Part shown: positions 28,128-37,203 of the stretch, piece by piece | Numbering within the stretch: position 1 is the stretch's first letter | How the letters are laid out: the number at the start of each line of letters is the position of its first letter | NCBI RefSeq assembly: GCF_030539665.1 | Contig: NZ_JAUNXR010000001.1 | Location: forward strand, 412,767 to 476,766 | Length of the DNA: 64,000 nucleotides | From: Methanobrevibacter sp. | GTDB taxonomy: Archaea; Methanobacteriota; Methanobacteria; Methanobacteriales; Methanobacteriaceae | Direction of reading: 5' to 3' | Translations under genes and position numbers: made by a program | Notes under the pieces: generated by a model | Databases searched by the model: none | What the model saw: only the letters and a program-made list of their open reading frames with translations | What the model was told of the DNA's origin: nothing

Positions 28128-28394
28128 ATGGCAAAAATTTGTGAAAGAATTGAAGACGAAGTAGTACGTGAACCTACTGAAGAGATTAATGAGAAAGTTG
28201 AAGGTCAAGTTGTTGGTGAACCAGCTGAAGAGATTGACGAAAAAGTTGAAGGTCAAGTTGTTGGTGAATCAGCTAAAGAGATCGAAGATAAAATCGAAGC
28301 ACAAGTTGTCGGTGCTAAAAAACAAAAAATCGAAGACAAAATCGAAACTCAAGTAAAATCTGGAACCGATCTTTCTGACAAAAAAGGTTGTTAA
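28128..28394 (+). CDS. Unknown 88-residue protein built of five 16-residue repeats
   Basis: I do not recognise a family. After Met1 the protein is exactly five 16-residue units (residues 2-17, 18-33, 34-49, 50-65, 66-81) followed by LSDKKGC. The consensus is EEIxEKVEGQVVGEPA, with an acidic, presumably helical half (EEIxEKVEG) and a short hydrophobic QVV strand-like half. It is highly charged, has no signal peptide or membrane segment, and has cysteines only at position 5 and at the C-terminus. AAGGAGAG gives a strong ribosome binding site, and a TATA box lies upstream, so the gene is very likely real and expressed. Monocistronic, between rps17e and lysC. Confidence 0.7.
   Translation: MAKICERIEDEVVREPTEEINEKVEGQVVGEPAEEIDEKVEGQVVGESAKEIEDKIEAQVVGAKKQKIEDKIETQVKSGTDLSDKKGC
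28131..28370 (+). repeat. Five 48-bp tandem repeats in a coding region
   Basis: The 48-nt period follows the 16-codon units with no indels. Units 2 and 3 are the closest pair (GAAAGTTGAAGGTCAAGTTG shared exactly), and the outer units have diverged. Confidence 0.85.
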
Positions 28395-28662
28395 ACTTAC
28401 TTATTTTCTTTTTTCATATTTTTTTTTATTTTCAAAGATTCAGCAATTTTCCTAAATGTTGGTCATTAATTTAATTTTTAAAGTATATATCTTGAAAATT
28501 CTTGACAAAAATATTCTAAATTTATAAGCAGTCCTTATTTTTTTTAAAATTACTTCTTTTTCTAAATATAAAGTTTATTAATAGGAATACTTAAATTAAT
28601 ATATAGATATTTTATATTAATCAAAATTTAAACGTAGTTTAATGAAATAGGTGTGAATATTA

Positions 28663-29883
28663 ATGGACTTAATAGTAGCCAAATTTGGAGGAACTTCGGT
28701 CGGTAATGGAGAAAGGATTAAAAAAGCAGCACAATCTGTTGTAAATGAATATATGAAGGGCAATCAAGTGGTAGTTGTTGTATCTGCTGTTAACAAGACA
28801 ACAGATGATTTAATTAAGTTATCCCATGATGCTGTTGGTGAAGGCTTAACAGAAAAGCGCAAGGCTGAAATTTTAGCTATGGGTGAATTAACCAGCACAA
28901 GATTATTCTCAGCAGCTATTGAATCATTGGGGGTTAAATCAGAATTTATAGATCCTTACAATGAACTTTGGCCAGTTGTTACAGATAGCAATCCTTTAGA
29001 AGCGAAAATTGATTTCAAAACCACCAACAAGAAGGTAGAGGGAATCAGAGACCTAATTAACCAAGGCATCATTCCTGTAATTTGCGGATTTTTAGGTAAG
29101 GGTCCGGACGGAGAAATCACAACCTTAGGTAGAGGAGGCAGTGACATTACTGCATTTTTATTGGGCCACTGTTTAGATGCCAATGAAGTAATCATCGTTA
29201 CTGATGTGGATGGAGTAATGTCCACAGATCCAAACAAGATTGAAGAAGCTGAGTTGCTTGACAAAATTAGTGTAGAAGAGATGAGAGACTTGGCTACTCA
29301 TGGAGCACAGGTTTTACATCCTCATGCTTTAAAATATAAGGATCCATTAATCAATTCCAAGATTATTAATTTTAATAAGGGAGATTTAACTCAAAGCGGA
29401 ACTAAGATTGTCGGCCCTTTTAATGGAGAAATGATGAAATGCGCTTCATTGTATTCAGAACCCCTTTCAGTAATAGCTCTTGTTGGAGATGGAATGCTTA
29501 AAGAAGTAGGTTTACTTTCAGAATTAACTACACGCCTTTCAGAAAATGAGATTAATATATTTGGCATTTCAGCAGGTCAAAATTCCATGACTGTTTTCAT
29601 TAATAAAAAGGACTCTGATAAAGCTTATCATTTATTGCACGATTTAGTAATTGAAAGTGATGTTTTAAGCTCATTATCTTTAGGAAAGGACACAGCTATG
29701 ATTACATTAGTAAGTCCTGATTTTATAGAGACACCAGGCATTATTTCCAATATTGCTGAACCATTAAGAAAAAATAATATTAACATAGTTGAAATATCTT
29801 CCTCACAAACAGCCATTGTTGTTTTTGTAGAATGGAAGGATGGTAAAAAAGCACATGAATTAGTTAAAGAGGTTTTAAAATGA
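28663..29883 (+). CDS. lysC: Aspartate kinase
   Basis: Phosphorylates aspartate at the entry to lysine, threonine and methionine synthesis. The N-terminal [17 protein letters not shown] is the kinase signature, [19 protein letters not shown] and [15 protein letters not shown] form the active site, and two ACT domains occupy about residues 265-406 ([26 protein letters not shown]), allowing end-product feedback. The 406-residue length is normal. It is the first gene of the lysC-dapA-dapB-asd operon; the ATGA overlap with dapA implies coupling. GGTGTG precedes the ATG. The 268-nt region upstream is A+T-rich without a fold I can support. Confidence 0.95.
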   Translation: MDLIVAKFGGTSVGNGERIKKAAQSVVNEYMKGNQVVVVVSAVNKTTDDLIKLSHDAVGEGLTEKRKAEILAMGELTSTRLFSAAIESLGVKSEFIDPYNELWPVVTDSNPLEAKIDFKTTNKKVEGIRDLINQGIIPVICGFLGKGPDGEITTLGRGGSDITAFLLGHCLDANEVIIVTDVDGVMSTDPNKIEEAELLDKISVEEMRDLATHGAQVLHPHALKYKDPLINSKIINFNKGDLTQSGTKIVGPFNGEMMKCASLYSEPLSVIALVGDGMLKEVGLLSELTTRLSENEINIFGISAGQNSMTVFINKKDSDKAYHLLHDLVIESDVLSSLSLGKDTAMITLVSPDFIETPGIISNIAEPLRKNNINIVEISSSQTAIVVFVEWKDGKKAHELVKEVLK

Positions 29884-30773
29884 ATTTCGAAGGTACGTAT
29901 GTTGCAATGGTAACTCCTTTTACTGAAAATGAAGAAATTGATGAAGAAGGATTTAGAAGTAATATCAATTATTTGATTGATAATGGCGTTAACGGTTTAC
30001 TTGGTGCTGCAACAACCGGTGAATCAGCTACATTAACCCATGACGAACATAAAAAAGTAATTGAAATTCTTATTGATGAAGTTGATGGAAGAGTTGAAAC
30101 TATTGCAGGTGCAGGCAGTAATTCTACCAAAGAGGCTCTTGACCTAGTTGAGTTTTCAGAACAGGCAGGTGCAGATGCGGCTCTTGTAATTACTCCTTAC
30201 TACAACAAACCTCAGCCTCATGGTTTAATAGACCATTTCAAAACAATTGCAGACGCTTCAGACATTCCAATCATAGCATATAACGTTCCATCCCGTACTG
30301 GAATAAACATGGATGTTGACACCATTGTTGAAATTGCAAAAATAGACAATATTGATGCTATTAAGGAAGCTAGTGGAAGCATTGAAAAAATAAACGATTT
30401 ATATAGGGCACTTTCAAAAGAAGGTCTTGAGGATGATTTCAACATTCTTTCTGGAGAAGATAGTCTTACTTTACCGATTATGGCATTGGGAGGAACTGGT
30501 GTAATAAGTGCTTCAGCAAACGTTGATCCTAAAAGAATGGTTCTGATGGTTGACAGCATGTTAAATGACGACTATCAAAGAGCAATGGAGCTCCATTATG
30601 AAATGATTGATTTAATAAGGGCTATTTTCATGGAAAGTAATCCTGTTCCAGCTAAAACAGCCATGAATATTATGGGTCTTCCTTCAGGCCCTCTTAGAAA
30701 ACCATTGGCACCTATGAAAGAGGAAAATGTAGAAATTCTTAAGAATATTTTAAAAGAATCTGATTTAATTTAA
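29880..30773 (+). CDS. dapA: 4-hydroxy-tetrahydrodipicolinate synthase
   Basis: Condenses pyruvate with aspartate semialdehyde, the first lysine-specific step. TIM-barrel aldolase with [31 protein letters not shown], the catalytic tyrosine in [15 protein letters not shown] and the Schiff-base lysine in [31 protein letters not shown] follows in two parts ([21 protein letters not shown]). The 297-residue length is normal. It starts inside the end of lysC and is followed 11 nt later by dapB. Confidence 0.95.
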   Translation: MNFEGTYVAMVTPFTENEEIDEEGFRSNINYLIDNGVNGLLGAATTGESATLTHDEHKKVIEILIDEVDGRVETIAGAGSNSTKEALDLVEFSEQAGADAALVITPYYNKPQPHGLIDHFKTIADASDIPIIAYNVPSRTGINMDVDTIVEIAKIDNIDAIKEASGSIEKINDLYRALSKEGLEDDFNILSGEDSLTLPIMALGGTGVISASANVDPKRMVLMVDSMLNDDYQRAMELHYEMIDLIRAIFMESNPVPAKTAMNIMGLPSGPLRKPLAPMKEENVEILKNILKESDLI

Positions 30774-30784
30774 AGGTAATTATT

Positions 30785-31603
30785 ATGATTAAAGTAGCAG
30801 TAACCGGGGCTGCAGGAAGAATGGGCTCTGGTATTATTAGAAAAATAACAGAACAAGATGATATGGAAGTTGTAGCAGCTATTGAAATGCCAAACACTCC
30901 TTTAGCAGGTCAAGATGCTGGTGAAAGGGCAGGTATTGGCCCTATCGGTGTTGAAATTTCTGGTTCCCAGGATTTGGATAAAACCTTAAAGGAAGCTAAA
31001 CCTGATGTTTTGGTTGACTTTACCATTGCTCATGCAGCAGTCGAAACTATTAGGATAGCTGCTGAAAATGGCGTTAATTTGGTTGTGGGAACAACCGGTT
31101 TTTCAGAAGAGCAGATGGATGAAAACATTAAAAACATTGAAAATGCTGGTGTCAATGCAATTATCTCATCTAACTATGCTATTGGGGTAAACGTGTTCTT
31201 CGACTTGCTTAAAAAATTAACTCCTATTTTAGATGATTTTGACATTGAGATTATTGAAGCTCACCATAATCAGAAAGAAGACTCCCCTTCAGGAACAGCA
31301 ATGACTGCATTTGAAGTAATTGCTGAGACTCTTGAACGTAATCCTGAAGAAGTTGGAGTTTACGGAAGACAAGGCCATGTGGGTAAAAGAACCAAAGAAG
31401 AAATTGGTATTCATGCAATCCGTGGTGGGGATATCGTAGGTGATCATACAGTCTTGTACATTGGTGATGGTGAAAGATTGGAAATTACACACAGGGCACA
31501 TACAAGAGAAGTATTTATCGCCGGTGTTATTAGAGCTATCAGATACATTCCTACAGCTACTAAAACATTTAGCAGTATGCAGGATGTTCTTGGATTGGAG
31601 TAG
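30785..31603 (+). CDS. dapB: 4-hydroxy-tetrahydrodipicolinate reductase
   Basis: NAD(P)H-dependent reductase of the lysine pathway. Rossmann loop VAVTGAAGRMGSGIIRKI, then VLVDFTIAHAAVETI and VVGTTGFSEEQ; the catalytic EAHHNQKEDSPSGTAM segment (about residues 158-173) with paired histidines and lysine is intact, as is RGGDIVGDHTVLY. The 272-residue length is normal. AGGT precedes the ATG. It is the third gene in the lysine operon. Confidence 0.95.
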   Translation: MIKVAVTGAAGRMGSGIIRKITEQDDMEVVAAIEMPNTPLAGQDAGERAGIGPIGVEISGSQDLDKTLKEAKPDVLVDFTIAHAAVETIRIAAENGVNLVVGTTGFSEEQMDENIKNIENAGVNAIISSNYAIGVNVFFDLLKKLTPILDDFDIEIIEAHHNQKEDSPSGTAMTAFEVIAETLERNPEEVGVYGRQGHVGKRTKEEIGIHAIRGGDIVGDHTVLYIGDGERLEITHRAHTREVFIAGVIRAIRYIPTATKTFSSMQDVLGLE

Positions 31604-31609
31604 ATTTAA

Positions 31610-32659
31610 ATGGTTAAAGTTGGTGTTTTAGGCGCAACTGGAATGGTTGGTCAAAGATTTATTCAATTGCTTGATAGTCATCCTGACTTTGAATTAACTG
31701 CACTTGCAGCTTCTTCAAGATCTGCAGGTAAAAGATATGAGGATGCAACAACATGGTATCTTAATGAGGAGATGCCTGAAGCTGTAAAGGACATTATTGT
31801 TTGTGATACAACTCCTGAAGCTATGGATAATGATGTGGACATTGTTTTCTCATCAGTTCCAACAGAGCTTGCAGCTAAAATCGAAAAAGACTTTGCAAAA
31901 GACTATGTGGTGGCTTCCAATGCTAGTGCTCACAGAATGAAGAAAAACATTCCATTGGTCATTCCTGAAGTCAATCCTGAATATCTGGACATGATTGATG
32001 CACAACAAAAAGAGAATAATTGGGATGGTTTTATTGTAACCAATCCAAACTGTTCCACTATTGCTTTAACTTTAACTTTAAAGCCTATTGTTGACAATTT
32101 CAATGTAAAGGGCATTAGGGTTTCTACTATGCAGGCCATTTCCGGTGCAGGTTATAATGGTGTTCCTTCAATGGCTATTTTGGACAATCTTGTTCCTTAT
32201 ATTGGAAGTGAAGAGGAAAAGATGGAATCAGAAACTTTACATCTTTTAGGTAATTATGATGGCGAAGAAGTTAAGCCTGCTGATTTTGTTTTAAGTGCTT
32301 CTTGTCATAGGGTTCCTGTTATTGATGGTCATACTGAAGCTGTCTTCATAGAATTGGAGGATGATTTTGACATTGAGGATGTTGAAGACAAAATGAAAAA
32401 TTTCAAAGCATTGCCTCAGGAATTAGGTCTTTATTCAGCTCCTGAAAATCCTATTGTTGTCAAGAAAGAAAATGACAGGCCACAACCTAGAATGGATAGG
32501 AATGCAGGAAACGGTATGGCTGTAACTGTAGGAAGACTTAGGAAAGATCAGGCATTTGACAATAGTTTAAAATATGTTCTTGTAGGTCACAACACCATTC
32601 GTGGTGCTGCAGGTGCATCTGTGTTGAATGCTGAACTTATTAATGATAAAATTTTATAA
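31610..32659 (+). CDS. asd: Aspartate-semialdehyde dehydrogenase
   Basis: Reduces aspartyl phosphate to the semialdehyde, supplying dapA and the homoserine branch. VGVLGATGMVGQRFIQLL is the NADP-binding loop, the catalytic cysteine is in IVTNPNCSTIALTLTLKP (about residue 145), and SASCHRVPVIDGHTEAV carries the conserved histidine. The archaeal/fungal type is evident from the length of 349 and the motif style. It closes the lysC-dapA-dapB-asd operon and is followed by a T-rich tract. Confidence 0.95.
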   Translation: MVKVGVLGATGMVGQRFIQLLDSHPDFELTALAASSRSAGKRYEDATTWYLNEEMPEAVKDIIVCDTTPEAMDNDVDIVFSSVPTELAAKIEKDFAKDYVVASNASAHRMKKNIPLVIPEVNPEYLDMIDAQQKENNWDGFIVTNPNCSTIALTLTLKPIVDNFNVKGIRVSTMQAISGAGYNGVPSMAILDNLVPYIGSEEEKMESETLHLLGNYDGEEVKPADFVLSASCHRVPVIDGHTEAVFIELEDDFDIEDVEDKMKNFKALPQELGLYSAPENPIVVKKENDRPQPRMDRNAGNGMAVTVGRLRKDQAFDNSLKYVLVGHNTIRGAAGASVLNAELINDKIL

Positions 32660-32722
32660 TTTTTTCATTTTTTTTATTATTTTTAGTTTATTTTAAATAT
32701 AATGAAGTATAATTATTATTTA

Positions 32723-32736
32723 TTAGTATATACTAA
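32723..32736. promoter_or_regulatory. Perfect palindrome TTAGTATATACTAA
   Basis: A 14-bp perfect inverted repeat centred 22 nt before the ATG of the coiled-coil gene. Its TTAGTATA core also occurs over the deoC TATA box and at the thermosome transcription start. It may be an operator that doubles as a TATA element. Confidence 0.4.
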
Positions 32737-32751
32737 ACATAAGGGATAATA

Positions 32752-33510
32752 ATGAAAATTGGTGGCAATGTTGAAAACAATACGTTACAATCTCTAATTA
32801 AATCCAGTTTATTGGAACTTAATGATGTTAAATTAAGTTTAACAGAAATGGATTATGAAATCCGGAAGGAAGATAAAACTAATAAAATTAGAGAATTGGA
32901 AAGTATAATTGTTGAAAAAGAAAAAGAAGTATCATTGATAAAATTCAAAGCTGATGAAGCTGTCGACATCCTTAAAGAAGAACTTGAGGAAAAGGACAGG
33001 GAGATTCAACGTAATGAAAATAAGATTTATGAACTTAATTATGTCAACACATCCTTAGAGGAAGTTAAAGGTTATTTTGCTAATCAACTTAAAGAGTACA
33101 AAGAGCAGGAATTGTCTGAAATTAACAACAGATTGAACGACGCTTATCAAAGCATAGCTAAAAAGGATGCTCAAATCAGCAATCTTTCAAGACAGATCGA
33201 TGAATATAAGATAGAAATCATCAAACTTGAAAACGATGTTGAAAGTCAAAATAAAATCTTGGTTCTTGAAAAGGAAATTGAAATTAGGGACAATCAAATT
33301 AGAGAAATCAATAATCAATTGAACATGATCAAAGACCAATCCGTTCCAATCGAAGAATATTATCGTTTAAAAGAAGAATTAACCAAAAAGGATAATAAGA
33401 TTAAAAGATTGGAAGAAATTAATGAGTTTTTCAATGAATTGCAAGAGGAAAATGAATATTACTCAAGCAATGCTCCCGAAACACCTCCATTCAGATTGGA
33501 TAAACAATAA
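32752..33510 (+). CDS. Coiled-coil protein of unknown function
   Basis: A 252-residue protein that is almost entirely heptad-patterned coiled coil from about residue 30 to 235 (for example IRELESIIVEKEKEVSLIKF and ISNLSRQIDEYKIEIIKLEN), with a short proline-containing tail NAPETPPFRLDKQ. There is no signal peptide, membrane segment or Walker motif, so it is not an SMC ATPase. It is monocistronic behind the lysine operon, with GGGAT before the ATG and a perfect palindrome upstream. It is probably structural or a scaffold; no family is recognised. Confidence 0.75.
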   Translation: MKIGGNVENNTLQSLIKSSLLELNDVKLSLTEMDYEIRKEDKTNKIRELESIIVEKEKEVSLIKFKADEAVDILKEELEEKDREIQRNENKIYELNYVNTSLEEVKGYFANQLKEYKEQELSEINNRLNDAYQSIAKKDAQISNLSRQIDEYKIEIIKLENDVESQNKILVLEKEIEIRDNQIREINNQLNMIKDQSVPIEEYYRLKEELTKKDNKIKRLEEINEFFNELQEENEYYSSNAPETPPFRLDKQ

Positions 33511-34098
33511 TTATATCTCTTTAACAAATGCCCTTATTGGAGAAGCTTCGGCTTCAATTTTTAATGGAATGAAATAGGATTTATAGTATTTCCCTTTAAG
33601 TTTGCCACTATTTGCTATATTTTCCACAATCCATATCTTATTTTTTAACAGTAACTTATGAATTTCATTTTCATCATGTTTATCTACTGAACATGTATCT
33701 ATTGCAACCCCTTTAACATTTTCTTCAACTAATCTTTCAGCAAATTCAATGGATAAGTAAGGATATTCACTAAAGTATTTATGAGTGCCCCAATGCTTTG
33801 ACCAATTTGTATTTATAATGACAATTTCTTCCAATGCATCGGAAGGGTTGATTTTCTTGGATGTGCTTTGCAATAATTTTGCCTTTCCGATGAAATCATT
33901 GATGTCAATTTCATTAATCTTTTCTCCATCAGTCATATAATGGAACGGAGCATCCATATGGGTTCCAGTATGAAGTCCTGTGGTAACTTCGAACAGGTTG
34001 CAGTCCTCATTTTCAACATGTATGATCTTTGTTTTTGGATCTCCTGGAAATTCTATTGTTTCATTTGTTAAATTGTGTGTCAAGTCAATAAAAGGCAT
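33511..34098 (-). CDS. Cyclase-family metal-dependent hydrolase (kynurenine formamidase-like)
   Basis: A 195-residue protein of the cyclase superfamily. FIDLTHNLTNETIEFPGDP opens the domain, and the metal-binding motif reads HTGTHMDAPFH (about residues 43-53), matching HxGTHxDxPxH. A later GVAIDTCSVDKHD gives the conserved D-x-x-S-x-D region, and the C-terminus ends with EASPIRAFV. Members hydrolyse formamides or cyclic amides; the substrate here is unknown. I chose ATG 34098 because the family starts immediately before FIDLTH; a TTG eight codons upstream (34122) is possible and neither has a Shine-Dalgarno. It is convergent with the coiled-coil gene, abutting it exactly. Confidence 0.82.
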   Translation of the reverse strand: MPFIDLTHNLTNETIEFPGDPKTKIIHVENEDCNLFEVTTGLHTGTHMDAPFHYMTDGEKINEIDINDFIGKAKLLQSTSKKINPSDALEEIVIINTNWSKHWGTHKYFSEYPYLSIEFAERLVEENVKGVAIDTCSVDKHDENEIHKLLLKNKIWIVENIANSGKLKGKYYKSYFIPLKIEAEASPIRAFVKEI

Positions 34099-34245
34099 AA
34101 TTGATATTTTAATTTCAATCAAATTAATTTTTTGGGGATAATTGCAAAGGTTTATTTAATAAATAGCTTAATTGTTTTTTTGACTTGAGTAGGAGATGGT
34201 TTGATAAATTTATCATTATCTGTTATTATTTACCTAAATCATAAA

Positions 34246-34258
34246 GTATTTATATAAC
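34246..34258 (+). promoter_or_regulatory. TATA box of the thermosome gene
   Basis: GTATTTATATAAC about 95 nt upstream of the ATG. The predicted start near 34280 falls in a cluster of TAGTAT repeats. Confidence 0.6.
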
Positions 34259-34275
34259 CTTAAACTCAGTTATTA

Positions 34276-34297
34276 TAGTATAACTAGTATTTAGTAT
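34276..34297 (+). promoter_or_regulatory. Triple TAGTAT cluster at the thermosome transcription start
   Basis: TAGTAT occurs at 34276-34281, 34285-34290 and 34292-34297, the last within TTAGTATACT. The position overlaps the predicted transcription start, where archaeal heat-shock repressors such as Phr are known to bind. The motif itself is not one I can assign. Confidence 0.4.
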
Positions 34298-34343
34298 ACT
34301 CAAGTTATTTTAATTATAAATAGAATTTAATTAGGTGATATAT

Positions 34344-35951
34344 ATGGCACAAGGACAACCAATTTTTATTTTACCTGAAGGTACCAACAGAATGATTGGT
34401 AGAGATGCACAAAGAAACAACATCTTAGCTGCTAAAGTGCTTGCAGAAACTGTAAGAACCACTTTAGGTCCAAAAGGAATGGACAAAATGTTAGTAGACG
34501 GTCTTGGTGATATTGTAGTAACCAACGACGGAGTAACTATCTTAAAAGAAATGGATATTGAACATCCTGCAGCAAAAATGCTCGTAGAAGTAGCTAAAAC
34601 CCAAGAAGATGAAGTAGGTGACGGAACTACAACTGCAGTAATCATTGCTGGAGAATTATTAAAGAACGCTGAAAACTTACTTGACTTAGACATTCACCCA
34701 ACCATCGTAGCTATGGGATACAGACAAGCAGCTGCAAAAGCACAAGAAATCTTAGACAACATTGCAATCGACACTGTAGACAGAGAAACCTTAATGAAAG
34801 TAGCAATGACTGCAATGACCGGAAAAGGAACCGAAGCTGCACGTGAACCATTAGCTGAATTAATCGTTGATGCTGTACAAAAAGTAGCTGACGGAAACGA
34901 TGTTGACATTGACCACATCAAAATCGAGAAAAAAGACGGTGCTGTAGTAGAAGAATCTACCTTAGTTGAAGGTGTAATCGTAGACAAAGAAAGAGTACAC
35001 CCAGGTATGCCTAAAGAAGTAAAAGATGCAAAAATCGCATTAGTAAACACTCCTCTTGAAGTAAAAGAAACTGAAGTAGATGCAGAAATCAGAATAACCG
35101 ACCCTGCTCAAATGCAAGCATTCATCGAACAAGAAGAAAACATGGTTAAAGAAATGGTTCAAAAAATCGTTGATGCTGGAGCAGACGTATTATTCGCACA
35201 AAAAGGTATCGATGACCTTGCACAACACTACTTAGCTAAAGCAGGCGTTTTAGCTGTAAGAAGAGTTAAAAAATCCGATATTGAAAAATTAGCAAGAGCA
35301 ACCGGTGCTACTGTTGTATCTAACTTAGATGACTTAGAAGAAGCTGACTTAGGTGAAGCAGGTATCGTAGAAGAAAGAAAAGTATCTGGCGAAGATATGA
35401 TCTTTGTTGAAGAATGTAAATCTGCAAAAGCTGTAACCTTATTCGTAAGAGGAAGTACCAAACACATCGTAGACGAAATCGTAAGAGCAATCGAAGACGC
35501 AATCGGTGTAGTGGCAGCTACTGTAGAAGATGATCAAGTTGTAGCTGGTGGAGGAGCTCCAGAAATCGCTATGGCTAAAAAACTTAAAGATTACGCAGAA
35601 TCTATCAGTGGAAGGGAACAATTAGCAGTAACTGCATTTGCAGAAGCTTTAGAAGTTGTTCCTAAAACCTTAGCTGAAAACGCTGGATTAGACAGTATCG
35701 ATTCATTAGTAGACTTAAGAGCATCCCACGAAGACAACCCATACATGGGATTAAACGTTTTCACCGGAAAAGTAATGGATATGAAAGATGCTGGTGTAAT
35801 TGAACCAAAACGTGTCAAAAAACAAGCTATCCAATCTGCATCCGAAGCTGCTGAAATGATCTTAAGAATCGACGATGTAATCGCATCAAGTGGTAGCGGA
35901 AACCCTGATATGGATCCTGCTGCTATGGGCGGAATGCCTCCAATGATGTAG
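34344..35951 (+). CDS. thsA: Thermosome (group II chaperonin) subunit
   Basis: Subunit of the two-ring archaeal chaperonin folding proteins with [23 protein letters not shown] starts the equatorial domain. [20 protein letters not shown] and the ATP motif [15 protein letters not shown] (about residues 92-106) follow, the apical domain spans about 210-370, and [14 protein letters not shown] and [13 protein letters not shown] are in the second equatorial half. The C-terminus is a short methionine- and glycine-rich tail (MGGMPPMM). The ATG at 34344 follows AGGTGAT; the earlier in-frame GTG is part of that site. Codon use favours GAA/AAA/GTA, and the text is unusually uniform, as in highly expressed genes. 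The subunit letter is uncertain. Confidence 0.95.
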   Translation: MAQGQPIFILPEGTNRMIGRDAQRNNILAAKVLAETVRTTLGPKGMDKMLVDGLGDIVVTNDGVTILKEMDIEHPAAKMLVEVAKTQEDEVGDGTTTAVIIAGELLKNAENLLDLDIHPTIVAMGYRQAAAKAQEILDNIAIDTVDRETLMKVAMTAMTGKGTEAAREPLAELIVDAVQKVADGNDVDIDHIKIEKKDGAVVEESTLVEGVIVDKERVHPGMPKEVKDAKIALVNTPLEVKETEVDAEIRITDPAQMQAFIEQEENMVKEMVQKIVDAGADVLFAQKGIDDLAQHYLAKAGVLAVRRVKKSDIEKLARATGATVVSNLDDLEEADLGEAGIVEERKVSGEDMIFVEECKSAKAVTLFVRGSTKHIVDEIVRAIEDAIGVVAATVEDDQVVAGGGAPEIAMAKKLKDYAESISGREQLAVTAFAEALEVVPKTLAENAGLDSIDSLVDLRASHEDNPYMGLNVFTGKVMDMKDAGVIEPKRVKKQAIQSASEAAEMILRIDDVIASSGSGNPDMDPAAMGGMPPMM

Positions 35952-36063
35952 ATTTTACATCTACATTTTTTCTTTTTTTTAAACTTTTTTCTTATAATTT
36001 AACTTATTTTCTTAAAAAACGTGGATTTTTCCCGTTTATTTTACTTTTGGTACTAATGTAAAA

Positions 36064-36075
36064 CTATTTATATGT
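36064..36075 (+). promoter_or_regulatory. TATA box for the candidate small RNA
   Basis: CTATTTATATGTG downstream of TACTAATGTAAAA. It is 110 nt after the thermosome stop and its T-rich terminator region, and no ORF follows on the plus strand. Confidence 0.45.
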
Positions 36076-36094
36076 GATAGTCTATATTCCATGT

Positions 36095-36212
36095 TGCAAT
36101 GTATTAATAGCATAATTTTGGTTTTAGAACCAAAAAACAATTAATTTGGAGAAAGAATATCTATTATTGGCCTTCATCCACAATTGTAGATATTCACTCT
36201 CTTTTATTTTTT
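36095..36212 (+). ncRNA. Candidate small RNA with two hairpins and a terminator
   Basis: Hairpin 1: TTTTGGTT (36116-36123) pairs with AACCAAAA (36128-36135) over a TTAG loop. Hairpin 2: GAGA (36149-36152) pairs with TCTC (36198-36201), then after a 2x2 internal loop GAATATCTA (36155-36163) pairs with TAGATATTC (36187-36195). Directly afterwards comes TTTTATTTTTT (36202-36212), a bona fide-looking terminator. A TATA box lies about 25 nt before the assumed 5' end. No box C/D or H/ACA motif is seen, and the 5' end is inferred. Hairpin 2 could instead serve as terminator for the convergent isomerase gene. Confidence 0.4.
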
Positions 36213-36920
36213 AAAAAGTGATTTTATAACATCTTTACTTTTAAGAATATTGTCAAAGTTATTCAACTCTATTATCCCGCAGTCTACCTTTTTAAGAAGA
36301 TTCAGGTCAAGTGTTCCTTCCCCAAGTGTTAAGTGCTGGTCTTTTTCACCGTTGTTGTCATTCAAATGGAAATAGCATATATTTTTCAAGTCAAAAAATT
36401 CTTCCGGATTTTCACAGGTATTGGCATGGCCTGTATCTATTGTAATCTTGCATCCTGTCTCCTGCTGGATTTGTTCAAGTTCCTCAACGTTATTTGCTAG
36501 AAACGAGAATCTTGAAGGCATATTTTCAACGGATACGGTTAAATTTGCATAATCTACAAGTTCGCCTATGCTTTCAATTGCCTTTTCCATAGCTATTTTC
36601 CTTAATCTTTCATCATTTCTTCCAATTTTTCCGGGATGTACTGTAATGGCCTTTGCATTCACGTTTTCTGCCATGTCTATTGTGTCTTTCATCTGCTTGA
36701 CGCTTTCCTCTTTTATTCCTTTGTTTATGCTGGCTATATTCAAATCCACTGTGGGGCCATGAATTAAAACATCAAAACTCTTCAGTGCTTCGGGAGTATT
36801 GAAGTTAAATGGATTCTCAGCCAATAATTCAATCATCTCAAATCCATTGTTTTTTGCCGTTTCTACAATTTTGTCATTTGTTTTGCTAAACAGTGATAAT
36901 GTTGAAAATCCTAGTTTCAT
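36204..36920 (-). CDS. Sugar phosphate isomerase/epimerase-like TIM-barrel protein
   Basis: A 238-residue AP-endonuclease-2 family barrel. It starts MKLGFSTLSLFSKTNDKIVE, has AKAITVHPGKIG at strand 3-4, LTVSVENMPSRFSFL with a metal-ligand Glu, KITIDTGHANTCENP with Asp and His ligands and CYFHLNDNNGEKDQHLTLGE with His-Asp and a final GxGxLD motif. These are the metal ligands of xylose-isomerase-like or endonuclease IV enzymes. The substrate (sugar or DNA) cannot be told, though the short length favours a sugar isomerase. There is no Shine-Dalgarno at the ATG. It is divergent from the MtrA-like gene. Confidence 0.82.
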   Translation of the reverse strand: MKLGFSTLSLFSKTNDKIVETAKNNGFEMIELLAENPFNFNTPEALKSFDVLIHGPTVDLNIASINKGIKEESVKQMKDTIDMAENVNAKAITVHPGKIGRNDERLRKIAMEKAIESIGELVDYANLTVSVENMPSRFSFLANNVEELEQIQQETGCKITIDTGHANTCENPEEFFDLKNICYFHLNDNNGEKDQHLTLGEGTLDLNLLKKVDCGIIELNNFDNILKSKDVIKSLFKK

Positions 36921-37203
36921 AAGTATATATTTGTTTTTTATGTGTATTTAATCTGCCTTGTTCATGAACCGTTTTCATTGTTTTGCAAAATCTTATATGA
37001 ACAGTTTTTAAAATTTCAATTAAATTCTATTTGAACATCTATTTTTTCAATTGATTTTTTAGAAAGGGTTATTATTTATTTTAGTTTTTTTGTTATTCTG
37101 ATGTGTAAAAATGCTCAAGTTTATATATTGAAAAGTCATTATTATTAATCAGCAATTTGTTGTTGAAATTATTATATTAAATTCATTAAAGGAGGAAAAA
37201 ATC
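36921..37203. promoter_or_regulatory. Divergent promoter region between the isomerase-like gene and mtrA-like gene
   Basis: The region contains direct repeats ATGAACCGTTTT (36964-36975) and ATGAACAGTTTT (36997-37008), 33 nt apart, and a TATA box GTTTATATATTG at 37119-37130 for the plus-strand gene. The plus-strand leader would be about 50 nt, ending in AAAGGAGG. Confidence 0.45.

Noticed and set aside
28395-28662. Lysine riboswitch upstream of the lysC operon
   Set aside because: No conserved fold is seen, the region is only A+T-rich, and lysine riboswitches are a bacterial feature.
34694-35050. Long open frames on the minus strand across the thermosome gene
   Set aside because: They are in an antisense frame of a highly biased coding sequence, lack ribosome binding sites and have low-complexity Ser/Thr-rich translations.
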